64,000 bases of DNA from DAHUYF01 sp035945115 (GCA_035945115.1 DASZAN010000024.1:1-64000), one strand, 5' to 3'. Shown: positions 50,413 to 58,691, counted from the stretch's first letter. Program-made: numbers and translations. The notes: generated from the sequence alone by a model not told the origin.

Positions 50413-51672
50413 TCAGCGGCTCGATACTTTCGGCGAATAGCTCACGCGATAGACGGCGCCGTTGTAGTCGTCGGAAACGAGCAGCGATCCGTCCTTCATG
50501 ATCTCCATGTCGACGGGACGGCCGACGTAATTGTTGTTCTCGATGAAGCCGGTGATGAAAGGCTTCACCGACTTGATGCTGCCGTCCTTGTTGAGCGTCG
50601 CGACGACGATGTCGCCGCCGATCTTCTTGGTCTTGTTCCAGGAGCCGTGGCGCGCGATGAGGATCGCGTTCCGGTATTCGCTCGGGAACATGTGGCCGGT
50701 ATAGAAGCGCATGCCGAGCGGGGCGCTGTGCGGACCCAACAGCGCCACCGGCTGCGTGAACTCTTCGACGCAATTGTGGCCCCAGCCGAATTCCTGGTCA
50801 GGCAAATTGCCCTGATGGCAATAGGGGAAGCCGAAATTGTCCTTGCCGGGATGGGCAAGCCGATTGAGCTTGTCTTGCGGCGATTCCTCAGACAGCCAGT
50901 CGCGCTGGTTCTCGGTGAAATAGAGCTGCTTCAAAGTCGGATGCCAGTCCATGCCGACGACTTGGCGGATGCCGCGCGCCACCACCTGCGGATCGCTGCC
51001 ATCGAGGTTGATGCTGCGCAGCTGCGCATGGGTTGCGGGCGGCATGCAGATGTTGCAGGGCGCGCCGATGTTGAAATAGAGCCGGTTGTCGGGACCGACG
51101 GTCAGATACTTCCAACCATGCGGCTCGTCCTTGGGCAGGTCGTTGTAGATCACCTGCGGCTTCGGCGGATTGTCGAGATGGTCCTCGATACCCTCGATCT
51201 TCGAGATCTGCGAGAGCTCGGCGAGGTAGAGCGTACCCTTGTGGAGCGCGATGCCGTTCGGGCGCAGCAAGCCCGAGAAGAGCGTCTTCACCTCGTGCTT
51301 GCCGTCCTTGTTGGTGACGGCGTAGATGTGGTCGAGGAGACGCGTGCTGACGAAGAGCGTGCCCTTGTCGCTCAAGCGCAGCGAGCGCGCATTCGCCATG
51401 CCGCTGGCATAGACCTCGATCTTGAAATCCTTGGGCAGCTTGAGCTTCGCCAGCGGCAACTTATCGACCGCCGCGGGAATGGGCGGCGGCGCCACCGGCT
51501 TCAGGGCCTGCGCAGCGTCGTTCTTTGGAGCATCCTGAAGGGCCGAATTGGTGGTCGGCGACGGCAAGGGCGCCGGAGCGTTCGATTGCTGGGCGGCGGC
51601 GGGTGCCGACAGCAACGCGACGGCCGCCGCTGCCAACAATAACGAGCGGCCCGATGAAAGGCGAACATTCAT
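50413..51672 (-). CDS. PQQ-dependent sugar dehydrogenase-like protein (sorbosone dehydrogenase family)
   Basis: A 419-residue exported protein. An N-terminal signal peptide (LLLAAAAVALLSAPAAAQQ) and a Pro/Ala-rich linker precede a six-bladed propeller with ARSLRLSDKGTLFVSTR, LRPNGIALHKGTLYLAELS, EPHGWKYLTVGPDNRLYFNI and the LIARHGSWNKTKKIGG segment. These match soluble aldose and sorbosone dehydrogenases using PQQ. No PQQ biosynthesis genes are in the window. With the downstream dihaem cytochrome it would form a periplasmic sugar or aldehyde oxidation pair. Confidence 0.87.
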   Translation of the reverse strand: MNVRLSSGRSLLLAAAAVALLSAPAAAQQSNAPAPLPSPTTNSALQDAPKNDAAQALKPVAPPPIPAAVDKLPLAKLKLPKDFKIEVYASGMANARSLRLSDKGTLFVSTRLLDHIYAVTNKDGKHEVKTLFSGLLRPNGIALHKGTLYLAELSQISKIEGIEDHLDNPPKPQVIYNDLPKDEPHGWKYLTVGPDNRLYFNIGAPCNICMPPATHAQLRSINLDGSDPQVVARGIRQVVGMDWHPTLKQLYFTENQRDWLSEESPQDKLNRLAHPGKDNFGFPYCHQGNLPDQEFGWGHNCVEEFTQPVALLGPHSAPLGMRFYTGHMFPSEYRNAILIARHGSWNKTKKIGGDIVVATLNKDGSIKSVKPFITGFIENNNYVGRPVDMEIMKDGSLLVSDDYNGAVYRVSYSPKVSSR

Positions 51673-51789
51673 GATGGCGTCTCCCCTTGTGTACGGCCGG
51701 TTCGCCCGGCTCAGTCGTCGGCCATGCTACAACACGGCAACGGCGGGTCCAATGCCTTCATGGCGCGCGCCGATTGCACCGATGCTCTC

Positions 51790-52344
51790 ATGACAAAGCG
51801 CAAAAAGCCGCGACTGACGCCGAAGCAGCGCCGCTTCGTCATCGAATACCTCATCGACATGAATGCGACGCAGGCGGCCCTTCGTGCCGGCTACTCGAAG
51901 AAAAACCCAAAGCCCATTGCCTGGGAGCTCTTGCACAAGCGGCCGGCGGTCGCCGAAGCGATCAGCAAAGAGCTGGCCGCGCGCGAGAAGCGCATCCTCA
52001 TCTCCGGCGACCGCGTGTTGCAGCAACTCGCCCGCATCGCCTTCGCCGACGTTCGCGAGCTCGCGCAGGCGGGAGATGACGGCGTGGACGTGACGTCGCT
52101 CAAGACCTTGAGCGACGATCTCGCCGCGGCCATCGTCGAGCTTTCCGTGAACGGGAAAACGGTGCGGCTCAAACTCAGCCGCATCGAGGCGCTCAAAGCG
52201 CTCGCCCGCCATCTCGGCCTTTTCGACAAGAAGCCGAACCAGGAGGAGCCCGCGAGCCAACACGACGAGGACCGTCTTCCCGCCCGCGAGATTCTCCGCC
52301 GCAAGCTGGCGCAGCTCGCGGGCGAAGAGGTGCCAGAGGACTAG
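51790..52344 (+). CDS. terS: Terminase small subunit
   Basis: A 184-residue DNA-packaging protein. The N-terminal LTPKQRRFVIEYLIDMNATQ, with AALRAGYS, is the helix-turn-helix start of the Terminase_2 family, and the acidic C-terminus is normal. Start ATG 51790 (MTKRKKPRL) is the family start; no strong ribosome site is visible. It would recognise packaging DNA and recruit TerL. The large subunit gene follows after 130 bases containing a promoter and a terminator hairpin. Confidence 0.88.
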   Translation: MTKRKKPRLTPKQRRFVIEYLIDMNATQAALRAGYSKKNPKPIAWELLHKRPAVAEAISKELAAREKRILISGDRVLQQLARIAFADVRELAQAGDDGVDVTSLKTLSDDLAAAIVELSVNGKTVRLKLSRIEALKALARHLGLFDKKPNQEEPASQHDEDRLPAREILRRKLAQLAGEEVPED

Positions 52345-52377
52345 AGGGCGCCCAATCGCCATGTTCGCATTTTGTTC

Positions 52378-52406
52378 TTGACAAATCCGGATTGATCTGA
52401 TAGAAG
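52378..52406 (+). promoter_or_regulatory. Sigma-70-like promoter before terL
   Basis: TTGACA (52378-52383), a 17-base spacer and TAGAAG (52401-52406). The -35 box is perfect and the -10 box has 4 of 6 matches. A transcript would start near 52413 and meet a terminator hairpin about 15 bases later. Confidence 0.55.
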
Positions 52407-52426
52407 AAGGGCACACTTGAAGAGGT

Positions 52427-52457
52427 CCTGGCGGAGGCAGCTCCGGCCGGGTTTTTT
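52427..52457 (+). terminator. Intrinsic terminator just upstream of terL
   Basis: CCTGGCGGAG pairs with CTCCGGCCGGG across a four-base loop with one bulged G, followed by six T. It lies between the promoter at 52378 and the terL ribosome binding site, so transcription from that promoter must pass or stop here. Confidence 0.7.
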
Positions 52458-52474
52458 GTTGCCCGGAGGTGCTT

Positions 52475-53818
52475 GTGAGCGACGACGCGCCGCAAGTGAT
52501 CTCCGAGGCAGAGCGCATTGCACATATCGAGCTGCGCTGGCGCGACGCGGCGCTTGGCGCGCTCGATGAGGATGCGAGCGAGGCGCTCCTCGTCGATTGG
52601 CAATTCTGGGCGCGGCCCAATCAGCTGCCGCCGCCGGGCGACTGGCGCATCTGGCTGCTGCTCGCCGGCCGCGGCTTCGGCAAGACGCGGAGCGGCGCCG
52701 AATGGGTGAGGCACCAGGTCGAACAGAAGAACGTGCGCCGCATCGCGCTGGTGGCGCCGACGGCGGCGTCGGCGCGCGATGTCATGATCGAGGGCGAGAG
52801 CGGTCTTCTCGCCATCTCGCCCCTGGACATGCGACCTCGCTATGAGCCGTCGAAACGGCGGCTCACCTGGAAGAACGGCGCTATTGCCACGGCCTTCTCC
52901 GCGGAAGAACCCGATCGCCTACGCGGACCGCAGCACGACGCCGCCTGGTGCGACGAACTCGCCGCCTGGCCCTACGCCGAGGCCTGGGACATGCTGATGC
53001 TGGGCTTGCGCCTCGGCCGCGATCCCCGCTGCGTCGTGACCACCACGCCGAAGCCGGTGCCGCTCATCCGCCGGCTGCTCGAGGACAAGCGCGTCGCGCT
53101 GACGCGCGGCTCCACTTACGAGAACGCCCACAACTTGGCGCCGGCCTTTCTCGATCAGATCGTCCGCCGCTACGAAGGAACGCGGCTCGGCCGCCAGGAG
53201 CTCGAGGCGGCGCTGCTCGAGGACGTGCCGGGCGCGTTGTGGACGCGCGCGGTGATCGAGCGCTCTCGCATCTCTGCCGCACCGACGCTGCGTCGCGTCG
53301 TCGTCGCCATCGATCCCGCGACGAGCACGGGCGAAGGGGCGGACGAGACCGGCATCGTCGTGGCTGGGCTCGGCGTCGACGGGCACGGTTATGTACTTGA
53401 TGATCTCTCCGGACGGTACGCGCCGCATGAATGGGCGCGGCGTGCCATCGGTGCCTATCACGCGCGCAAGGCCGACCGTGTCGTCGCCGAGGTGAACAAT
53501 GGCGGCGACATGGTCGAGGCGACGCTGCGCATGGTCGATCCGGCGGCGAGCTATCGCGCCGTCCATGCGAGCCGCGGCAAAGCGGTGCGCGCCGAGCCTG
53601 TGGCCGCGCTCTATGAGCAAGGCCGCGTGTGCCATGTCGGTGCTTTTCCCGTGCTCGAGGATCAGATGTGCGCGATGACGCCCGATCTCGACCGTGGCGC
53701 CAGCGGGTCGCCGGATCGCTGCGACGCGCTCGTCTGGGCGCTCACAGATCTAATGGTGACGCCCGCCGAGACTGGGCTCCTCGACTACTACCGCGCGCTC
53801 TACGACGCGCGTCGCTGA
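52475..53818 (+). CDS. terL: Terminase large subunit (DNA-packaging ATPase/nuclease)
   Basis: A 447-residue terminase. ATPase domain: Walker A LLLAGRGFGKTRSGAEW and Walker B/acid region WCDELAAWP. Nuclease domain: AIDPATS, VVAEVNNGGDMVEA and DRCDALVWALT acids. The start is placed at GTG 52475, 5 bases after GGAGG. It resembles the TerL of gene-transfer-agent-like phages in alphaproteobacteria. All catalytic motifs look intact, but no portal, protease, capsid or tail gene is in the window. Confidence 0.9.
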   Translation: MSDDAPQVISEAERIAHIELRWRDAALGALDEDASEALLVDWQFWARPNQLPPPGDWRIWLLLAGRGFGKTRSGAEWVRHQVEQKNVRRIALVAPTAASARDVMIEGESGLLAISPLDMRPRYEPSKRRLTWKNGAIATAFSAEEPDRLRGPQHDAAWCDELAAWPYAEAWDMLMLGLRLGRDPRCVVTTTPKPVPLIRRLLEDKRVALTRGSTYENAHNLAPAFLDQIVRRYEGTRLGRQELEAALLEDVPGALWTRAVIERSRISAAPTLRRVVVAIDPATSTGEGADETGIVVAGLGVDGHGYVLDDLSGRYAPHEWARRAIGAYHARKADRVVAEVNNGGDMVEATLRMVDPAASYRAVHASRGKAVRAEPVAALYEQGRVCHVGAFPVLEDQMCAMTPDLDRGASGSPDRCDALVWALTDLMVTPAETGLLDYYRALYDARR

Positions 53819-53859
53819 CAAACCACTCGTCTCACCCGCATCGAAGGAGGGCACCCGTC

Positions 53860-53964
53860 ATGACGGGCACCGTACGCTTATTGTCGCCGGCCAAAACCAT
53901 CATTTTGGGCATGGCCGGCCTGGTCACGACGCTCGCCTTTAAGCTCGGCGTCCACGGCGCGTGA
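53860..53964 (+). CDS. 34-residue membrane peptide after terL
   Basis: A short product MTGTVRLLSPAKTIILGMAG followed by LVTTLAFKLGVHGA, with one hydrophobic helix. AAGGAGG lies 9 bases before its ATG and a strong terminator follows its stop, which supports expression. No function is known; a role in lysis or membrane association of packaging is possible. Confidence 0.5.
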   Translation: MTGTVRLLSPAKTIILGMAGLVTTLAFKLGVHGA

Positions 53965-53982
53965 TACGGCAAACAAAAACAA

Positions 53983-54008
53983 GGGGCCGCTCACTATTGA
54001 GCGGCCCC
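53983..54008 (+). terminator. Terminator after the terL unit
   Basis: An 11-bp stem GGGGCCGCTCA/TGAGCGGCCCC with a four-base loop CTAT. The T run after it is weak on plus, while an A-rich stretch before it would give a U run on minus. Confidence 0.65.
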
Positions 54009-54398
54009 CGGTTTCGTCGGTGGTTGCAAAGCTGCCGATCGCGCACGGCGCAGACCGGAGCAAGGCAATTCTACGAGTCTCCGGCGAAAAATGCCACGCG
54101 AAATGACGTGACCTCGTCTCGTCGCGGTCATCGGTCACCCTCAGTGCCGCGCGGAGCCGCATTCTGGCGCGCCGCAGGCATGTCGGTAACCGAATAAGGC
54201 GAAGCCAGGAAAGTACGAGCTGACGCGGCTTTCTCCGCGCGAGTGCGGGCTCCCGTCGCTCACGCGATTCCCAAGTATACGCGGTGCTCTTCGTCCACCC
54301 GCGACTTCATTGCCACAGCATTGGGCGAGTGCCGATCGCGCGTCATCGGCGCGGACGAGAGCTCGCCCCGCCCGAGTCGGCTCATCCCGAGCCTACCC

Positions 54399-54420
54399 GC
54401 CCGCCGCTGCGGGCTTTTCT
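54399..54420 (+). terminator. Terminator-like hairpin just upstream of the holin-like gene
   Basis: GCCCGC-CGCT-GCGGGC followed by TTTTCT, ending 13 bases before the ATG of the holin-like gene. It repeats the hairpin-then-gene layout seen before terL. Confidence 0.6.
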
Positions 54421-54432
54421 CATGGAGTGGTC

Positions 54433-54615
54433 ATGCTCAAATACCTTGTCGATCGCGCGCGCGAACCGTCGAGCTATGCCGGCATCGCGGCGCTTCTCTC
54501 CGCCGCCGGCATTCCCTACAGCGCCGATCTCTTCAATGCCGCGGTTGCGGCGGCGGTGGCGCTCGCCGGCGTCGCGTCCATTCTTCTGCCGGAGAGCGCG
54601 GGAGGCGGCAAATGA
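54433..54615 (+). CDS. Small phage holin-like membrane protein
   Basis: A 60-residue protein. The N-terminus LKYLVDRAREPSSYAG is amphipathic and is followed by two hydrophobic segments (IAALLSAAGIPY and LFNAAVAAAVALAGVASILL). The size and layout match phage-associated holin-like proteins in alphaproteobacteria. Its stop overlaps the start of the lipoprotein gene in ATGA. It would form inner membrane pores in lysis. Confidence 0.6.
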   Translation: MLKYLVDRAREPSSYAGIAALLSAAGIPYSADLFNAAVAAAVALAGVASILLPESAGGGK

Positions 54616-54971
54616 AGCGACCGCTTGTCATCGCCGCGCTGTTTCTGCTCTCCGCCTGCACGGGCGGGCAGATCGATCCCGCGAAGGTCGCCGGCGCCGA
54701 GCAGCGCGCCGATGCCGCCGTGCAAGCCGCCGATCCTGTGATCGACGCCGCCTGCAAGGCGGTCGCCAATCTCGATGCGGGTTTCCGCGGCATTGCCGCC
54801 GCCGGCACGGTCGATGCCAAAGGCATCGCCTATGAGAAGACCATCATGCAGGTTCACGACGAGCTCTGTGGCGGCGCCGCGCCCGCCAATGTCGCCGACG
54901 CCTTGGCAAGGCTTTGGTATGCCGCCTCAGCGATCGTGGGTCTGACGCCGGCCGCCACCAACAAGACCTGA
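54612..54971 (+). CDS. Phage-associated lipoprotein
   Basis: A 119-residue protein with a lipoprotein signal peptide (MKRPLVIAALFLLSAC; lipidated Cys16). The mature part is helical, Ala-rich and has two further Cys (DAACKAVANL, HDELCGG). Position after the holin-like gene suggests a spanin-like role at the outer membrane, but it is longer than classical Rz1. Start ATG 54612 overlaps the previous stop. A terminator follows at 55020. Confidence 0.6.
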   Translation: MKRPLVIAALFLLSACTGGQIDPAKVAGAEQRADAAVQAADPVIDAACKAVANLDAGFRGIAAAGTVDAKGIAYEKTIMQVHDELCGGAAPANVADALARLWYAASAIVGLTPAATNKT

Positions 54972-55019
54972 CACCAAACGCCGCCGTCGTGGCGGCAGGC
55001 GCATCTCGGAGAAGATTTC

Positions 55020-55051
55020 GCCGCCTCCCGTTCAGGGGGGCGGCTTTTTTT
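55020..55051 (+). terminator. Intrinsic terminator after the lysis-like genes
   Basis: GCCGCC and GGCGGC pair, extended by TCCC/GGGG around GTTCA, followed by seven T. It closes the terL-to-lipoprotein unit and lies about 190 bases before tRNA-Pro. Confidence 0.8.
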
Positions 55052-55239
55052 CGTTTTGCCTTGCCGCGAAAATCTATGTCGGCGGCCCGACGCGGAAGAC
55101 CGGCCGGCGCCGGAATTGCACTCATCGTGCCGCCAGAACTTGCTCAGCGCGTGATCGCCGCGAATCTTGTGTTTCGCGCGTTGTCGGATGTTAGATCGGA
55201 TGTGCGCGCGGGCGCGCTGGGCTATCTTATTGAGAAGAT

Positions 55240-55316
55240 TGGTCGGAGTGAGAGGATTTGAACCTCCGGCCCCTGCCTCCCGAAAGCAGTGCTCTACCAG
55301 GCTGAGCTACACTCCG
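55240..55316 (-). tRNA. tRNA-Pro (CGG)
   Basis: On the minus strand a full cloverleaf: acceptor CGGAGTG/CACTCCG, D arm AGCTCAGCCTGGTAGAGC, anticodon arm CTGCT-TTCGGGA-GGCAG (anticodon CGG), T arm with GGTTCAAATCC, discriminator A and encoded CCA. It is complete and undamaged. Confidence 0.95.
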
Positions 55317-55363
55317 GCCGTCTGCGGATATACCGCCTCAGGCGCGGCGCCGCAACCCGCAAC

Positions 55364-56383
55364 TCAATGGCCGCGCGCCAGGCAGAAGTCGATCGCCTCG
55401 TCGAGAGCGCGCTTTTCCGGGCCCTCGCGGAACGCTGCCAACGCCCGGCGCGCCGCCCCGCCATAATGCCGAGCGCGCTCCAGCGTTGCCGCCAGGGTGC
55501 CGTGCCGCGTCATCAGCTCGATCGCGTGATCGAGATCGCCTTCCCTCTGCTCGAGGTCTTCGAGCGTCCGTCGCCAGAAGCTTCGCTCCGCCTCGCTTGC
55601 ATGGCGCAGCGCCAGCACCACCGGCAGCGTGATCTTTCCTTCACGAAAATCATCGCCCACGGTCTTGCCAAGCTCGGCCTGCTCGGCGGAGTAGTCGAGC
55701 ATGTCGTCGACCAGCTGAAAGGCGATACCGAGCGAACGTCCGTAGGCTTCGAGCGCCTGCTCCTCGGCGGACGGCCGGTCGGAGAGCACGGCACCGATCC
55801 GGCTCGCTGCGGCGAAGAGCTGCGCCGTCTTCGCCTGGATGACGGCGAGGTAGGACTCCTCCGTTGTCTCGGTGTCGTTCGAGGTGACGAGCTGCAGCAC
55901 TTCGCCTTCGGCGATCACCGCCGATGCGCTCGAGAGAATGTCGAGCACCTTGAGCGAGCCGTCCTCCACCATCAGCTGGAAGGCGCGGCTGAAGAGGAAA
56001 TCGCCGACCAGCACCGATGACTTGTTGCCCCAGACCGCGTTCGCGGTGGCAAGGCCGCGCCGCAAGTCGCTGGCATCGACCACATCGTCGTGGAGCAGCG
56101 TCGCCGTGTGGATGAACTCGACGGCGGCGGCGAGCGCGATGTGGCGATCGCCGCGATAGCCGCACATGCGCGCGGTGGCCAAGGTGAGCATCGGTCGCAG
56201 GCGCTTGCCGCCGGCGGCAATGATATGGCCCGCGAGCTGCGGGATGAGCGCTACCGGGCTCTGCATCCGCTTGAGGATGAGCGCGTTCACCCGATCGAGA
56301 TCGGTTTTGAGGAGTGCGGTGAGCCGATCGAGCGTGGCCGGACCCTTGGCATCGCCGCCTCGCGCACTTGCCAACAGCGCCAC
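55364..56383 (-). CDS. ispB: Trans-polyprenyl diphosphate synthase (octa-/decaprenyl type)
   Basis: A 339-residue isoprenyl synthase. The first aspartate-rich motif is LLHDDVVDASDLRRG (about residues 99-103) and the second is FQLVDDMLDY; GGKRLRP binds isopentenyl diphosphate. Small residues before the first motif fit long-chain products used for the ubiquinone side chain. GTG start at 56383 has AGGAAAGGG upstream and gives the normal length; the longer frame adds Arg-rich residues. Transcribed alone, divergent from the DUF2007 gene. Confidence 0.92.
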   Translation of the reverse strand: MALLASARGGDAKGPATLDRLTALLKTDLDRVNALILKRMQSPVALIPQLAGHIIAAGGKRLRPMLTLATARMCGYRGDRHIALAAAVEFIHTATLLHDDVVDASDLRRGLATANAVWGNKSSVLVGDFLFSRAFQLMVEDGSLKVLDILSSASAVIAEGEVLQLVTSNDTETTEESYLAVIQAKTAQLFAAASRIGAVLSDRPSAEEQALEAYGRSLGIAFQLVDDMLDYSAEQAELGKTVGDDFREGKITLPVVLALRHASEAERSFWRRTLEDLEQREGDLDHAIELMTRHGTLAATLERARHYGGAARRALAAFREGPEKRALDEAIDFCLARGH

Positions 56384-56517
56384 GAAAACGTCCCTTTCCT
56401 CGCCCCTGCCGCTGATCGCCGCTCGCTTGACGCGACGACAAGCAAGGGCGAGCATAGAATGGTTATAGAAGGGGTCAAGCCCGAGCGGCCGTTCGCGGTA
56501 TCGCGCATGGGCGCATT

Positions 56518-56727
56518 ATGAAAGAGCTTCTGCGCACCAACGATCCGGTACGGCTGTCCTGGCTCCAGGCCCTGCTCGCCGGTTCCGGCATCGAGGCGAT
56601 CATCCTCGACACGCACACCAGCATCATCGAAGGCAGCATCGGCGCCATTCCGCGGCGGCTCATGGTCCATGAAGAGGATCACCGCCGCGCGGCGGCCGTG
56701 CTCGCGGCGGCCGGAGAGCTCGGTTGA
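56518..56727 (+). CDS. DUF2007 domain protein
   Basis: A 69-residue protein with the DUF2007 pattern (ELLRTNDPVRLSWLQALLAG, EAIILDTHTS, PRRLMVHEEDHRRAAAVLAA). The fold is a small ferredoxin-like domain, thought to act as a signal-transducing module. Its stop overlaps the methyltransferase start in TTGA, so the pair is coupled. Common next to ispB and this methyltransferase in alphaproteobacteria. Confidence 0.88.
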   Translation: MKELLRTNDPVRLSWLQALLAGSGIEAIILDTHTSIIEGSIGAIPRRLMVHEEDHRRAAAVLAAAGELG

Positions 56728-57482
56728 CTGCCGAGGATCCGGGCGAGATCGCGATCAGCGAGGACGCTCTCCTGGGCGGCGGGATCAGGTTGCGCCAACC
56801 GCGCGCCGGCTATCGCGCCGCCATCGATCCGGTGTTCTTGGCGGCGGCGGTGCCGGCGGAAGCGGCTGAGACGGTGCTCGATGCGGGGTGCGGCGTGGGC
56901 GCCGCCAGCCTTTGCCTCGCCAAGCGCGTGTCCGAATGCCGGATCACCGGCATCGAGGCGCAGCGCGATTTGGTTCGGCTGGCGAACGAGAATGCGGCGC
57001 TGAACGGCTTCGCGGACCGCATCGTCATCATGGCCGGCGACATTCTCAGACCGCCGCCACGGCTTGAGCCCGGTAGTTTCAGCCATGTCATGGCAAACCC
57101 ACCCTATCTCGCGGCTGACGCCGGGACACCGTCGCACGATGCGGGAAAGGCGGCCGCCACGCTCGAAGGCGAGGCAGACCTCGCCGCGTGGCTGCGCTTT
57201 GCGCTGTCGGCAGTCCGACCCAAGGGGACTGTCACTTTCATTTATCGCGCCGATCGGATGGAGCAGCTCTTGGCGCAGCTCTCGCAGCGCGCGGGCGAGA
57301 TCGTCGTCTTTCCCCTGTGGCCAGGCGAGAACAAACCGGCGAAGCGAATCATTGTCCGCGCGCGGAAGGGCGTGGCGACGCCCACCCGTCTCACCCCGGG
57401 CCTCGTCCTCCATGAGGCGGACGGCCGATACACGGCCGCGGCGGATGCGATCCTCCGGCAGGGTGCGGCCCTCACGTTTTAG
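56724..57482 (+). CDS. SAM-dependent methyltransferase, tRNA1(Val) adenine-N6 type
   Basis: A 252-residue class I methyltransferase. The SAM loop is VLDAGCGVGAASL, and the NPPY motif (VMANPPYLA) is that of amino-methyltransferases such as TrmN6/YfiC that modify A37 of tRNA-Val. The TTG start overlaps the DUF2007 stop (TTGA), so translation is coupled. The C-terminal RIIVRARKG segment is conserved. Confidence 0.86.
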   Translation: MTAEDPGEIAISEDALLGGGIRLRQPRAGYRAAIDPVFLAAAVPAEAAETVLDAGCGVGAASLCLAKRVSECRITGIEAQRDLVRLANENAALNGFADRIVIMAGDILRPPPRLEPGSFSHVMANPPYLAADAGTPSHDAGKAAATLEGEADLAAWLRFALSAVRPKGTVTFIYRADRMEQLLAQLSQRAGEIVVFPLWPGENKPAKRIIVRARKGVATPTRLTPGLVLHEADGRYTAAADAILRQGAALTF

Positions 57483-57545
57483 CGCCATGGTGCACATGCG
57501 AGCCTACTTGCGTTCGCGCCGGCCTCGGGCCCATCTTCCTCTGCG

Positions 57546-58403
57546 ATGAGCCTCAGGGACGACCTTCTCCAGCTCGTGCCGATCGAGCGGGTGCGCAATC
57601 CGCCGCCGCAGGTGGCGGTGCTGCGTTTCGACGGGCTCATTGGCATGCGCGGCCCACGCGCCCTGTCGCTCCGCCGCTTCGCGGCCGCGATCGAGCGCGC
57701 CTTCCATTTGCGCCACCTCAAGGCGGTGGCACTCACCATCAACTCGCCCGGCGGCTCGCCGGCGCAATCATCGCTGCTCTACCGGCGAATCCGCCAGCTC
57801 GCGGACGAGAAAAGCATCCCCGTCATCGCCTTCGCCGAGGATGTGGCTGCCTCGGGCGGCTACTGGCTGGCACTCGCGGCCGACGAAATCTTCGCCGACG
57901 AGACCTCGCTGCTTGGGTCTATCGGCGTCATCAGCGCTACCTTCGGCTTCGCCGAGGCCTTGCGCAAATTCGGCATTCAGCGTCGCCTTTACACGGCCGG
58001 TGAGAACAAGTCTCTGCTCGATCCCTTCCTCACCGAAGACCCGAAGGGTGTCGAGCGGCTGCTCGCGCTCCAGCAGGACATGCATGAAAGCTTCAAGGAG
58101 CTGGTTCGCCGCCGCCGCAATGTGAAGCTCCGCGGCGAGGAAAGCGTGCTCTTCAGCGGCGAGGTCTTCACCGGGCGGCGCGCGTTAGAGCTCGGCTTGA
58201 TCGACGGGGTCGGCGATCTCCGCGGTGTCATGCGGCAACGCTTCGGCGAGGAGGTGAGGCTCCGGCTGATCGAGCCCGAGCGGCGGCGCCTCGCCATTCT
58301 TTCCTTCTTCGGTATTCCGCGCCGTCCCGATACGGCGGACGTCTTCGGCGATCTGCTGGCCCGGCTCGAGGAGCGGCTGATTTGGGCGCGGCTCGGGCTA
58401 TGA
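57546..58403 (+). CDS. S49 family signal peptide peptidase-like protein (SppA type)
   Basis: A 285-residue serine protease. The catalytic Ser is in DVAASGGYWLALAAD and the Lys in AGENKSLLDPF; NSPGGS is the oxyanion segment. It lacks the N-terminal membrane helix of classical SppA, so may be cytoplasmic, as in several alphaproteobacterial homologues. The ATG at 57546 is the first consistent start; 62 bases separate it from the methyltransferase. Confidence 0.88.
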   Translation: MSLRDDLLQLVPIERVRNPPPQVAVLRFDGLIGMRGPRALSLRRFAAAIERAFHLRHLKAVALTINSPGGSPAQSSLLYRRIRQLADEKSIPVIAFAEDVAASGGYWLALAADEIFADETSLLGSIGVISATFGFAEALRKFGIQRRLYTAGENKSLLDPFLTEDPKGVERLLALQQDMHESFKELVRRRRNVKLRGEESVLFSGEVFTGRRALELGLIDGVGDLRGVMRQRFGEEVRLRLIEPERRRLAILSFFGIPRRPDTADVFGDLLARLEERLIWARLGL

Positions 58404-58436
58404 GCGCGACCCTCGCTTACCTGCGGATCTGAGCTC

Positions 58437-58691
58437 GTGTTGGGCTTCTCTCTCACCAAGTTGGTGCTTTTGGCGGTCGTCATCGCGGCACTTTGGCTCG
58501 GCTTTCGCTACATGAGCCGGGTCGACGCGATCCGGCGAAGCCTGCGCGGAGAGCTGAGCCGTCGCCGGGCATCGGGTGCGACGCCGGCGAAGGACGTCGA
58601 GGACCTCGTCAAGTGCGCGCGCTGCGGCGCCTATGTTGCGGCCCGCAACGCCAGCGCTTGCGGTCGCCCCGACTGCCCCTGGGGTCGCTGA
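58437..58691 (+). CDS. PP0621-like small membrane protein with zinc-ribbon tail
   Basis: An 84-residue protein. An N-terminal membrane helix (LVLLAVVIAALWLGF) is followed by an Arg-rich linker and a C-terminal CARCGAYVAARNASACGRPD plus CPW, a four-Cys zinc site. This matches the PP0621 family. GTG start at 58437. Function unknown; it lies before glyQ in many alphaproteobacteria. Confidence 0.82.
   Translation: MLGFSLTKLVLLAVVIAALWLGFRYMSRVDAIRRSLRGELSRRRASGATPAKDVEDLVKCARCGAYVAARNASACGRPDCPWGR

Larger units (their letters stand above)
53965..54432. other. 468-base stretch without recognisable gene
   Basis: Contains the terminator at 53983-54008 and the hairpin at 54399-54420. In between I see no gene or RNA. 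Confidence 0.55.

Noticed and set aside
50128..51642. A 504-codon open frame opposite the sorbosone dehydrogenase and cytochrome genes
   Set aside because: Both minus-strand genes have signal peptides and catalytic or haem motifs. The plus frame has a low-complexity composition.
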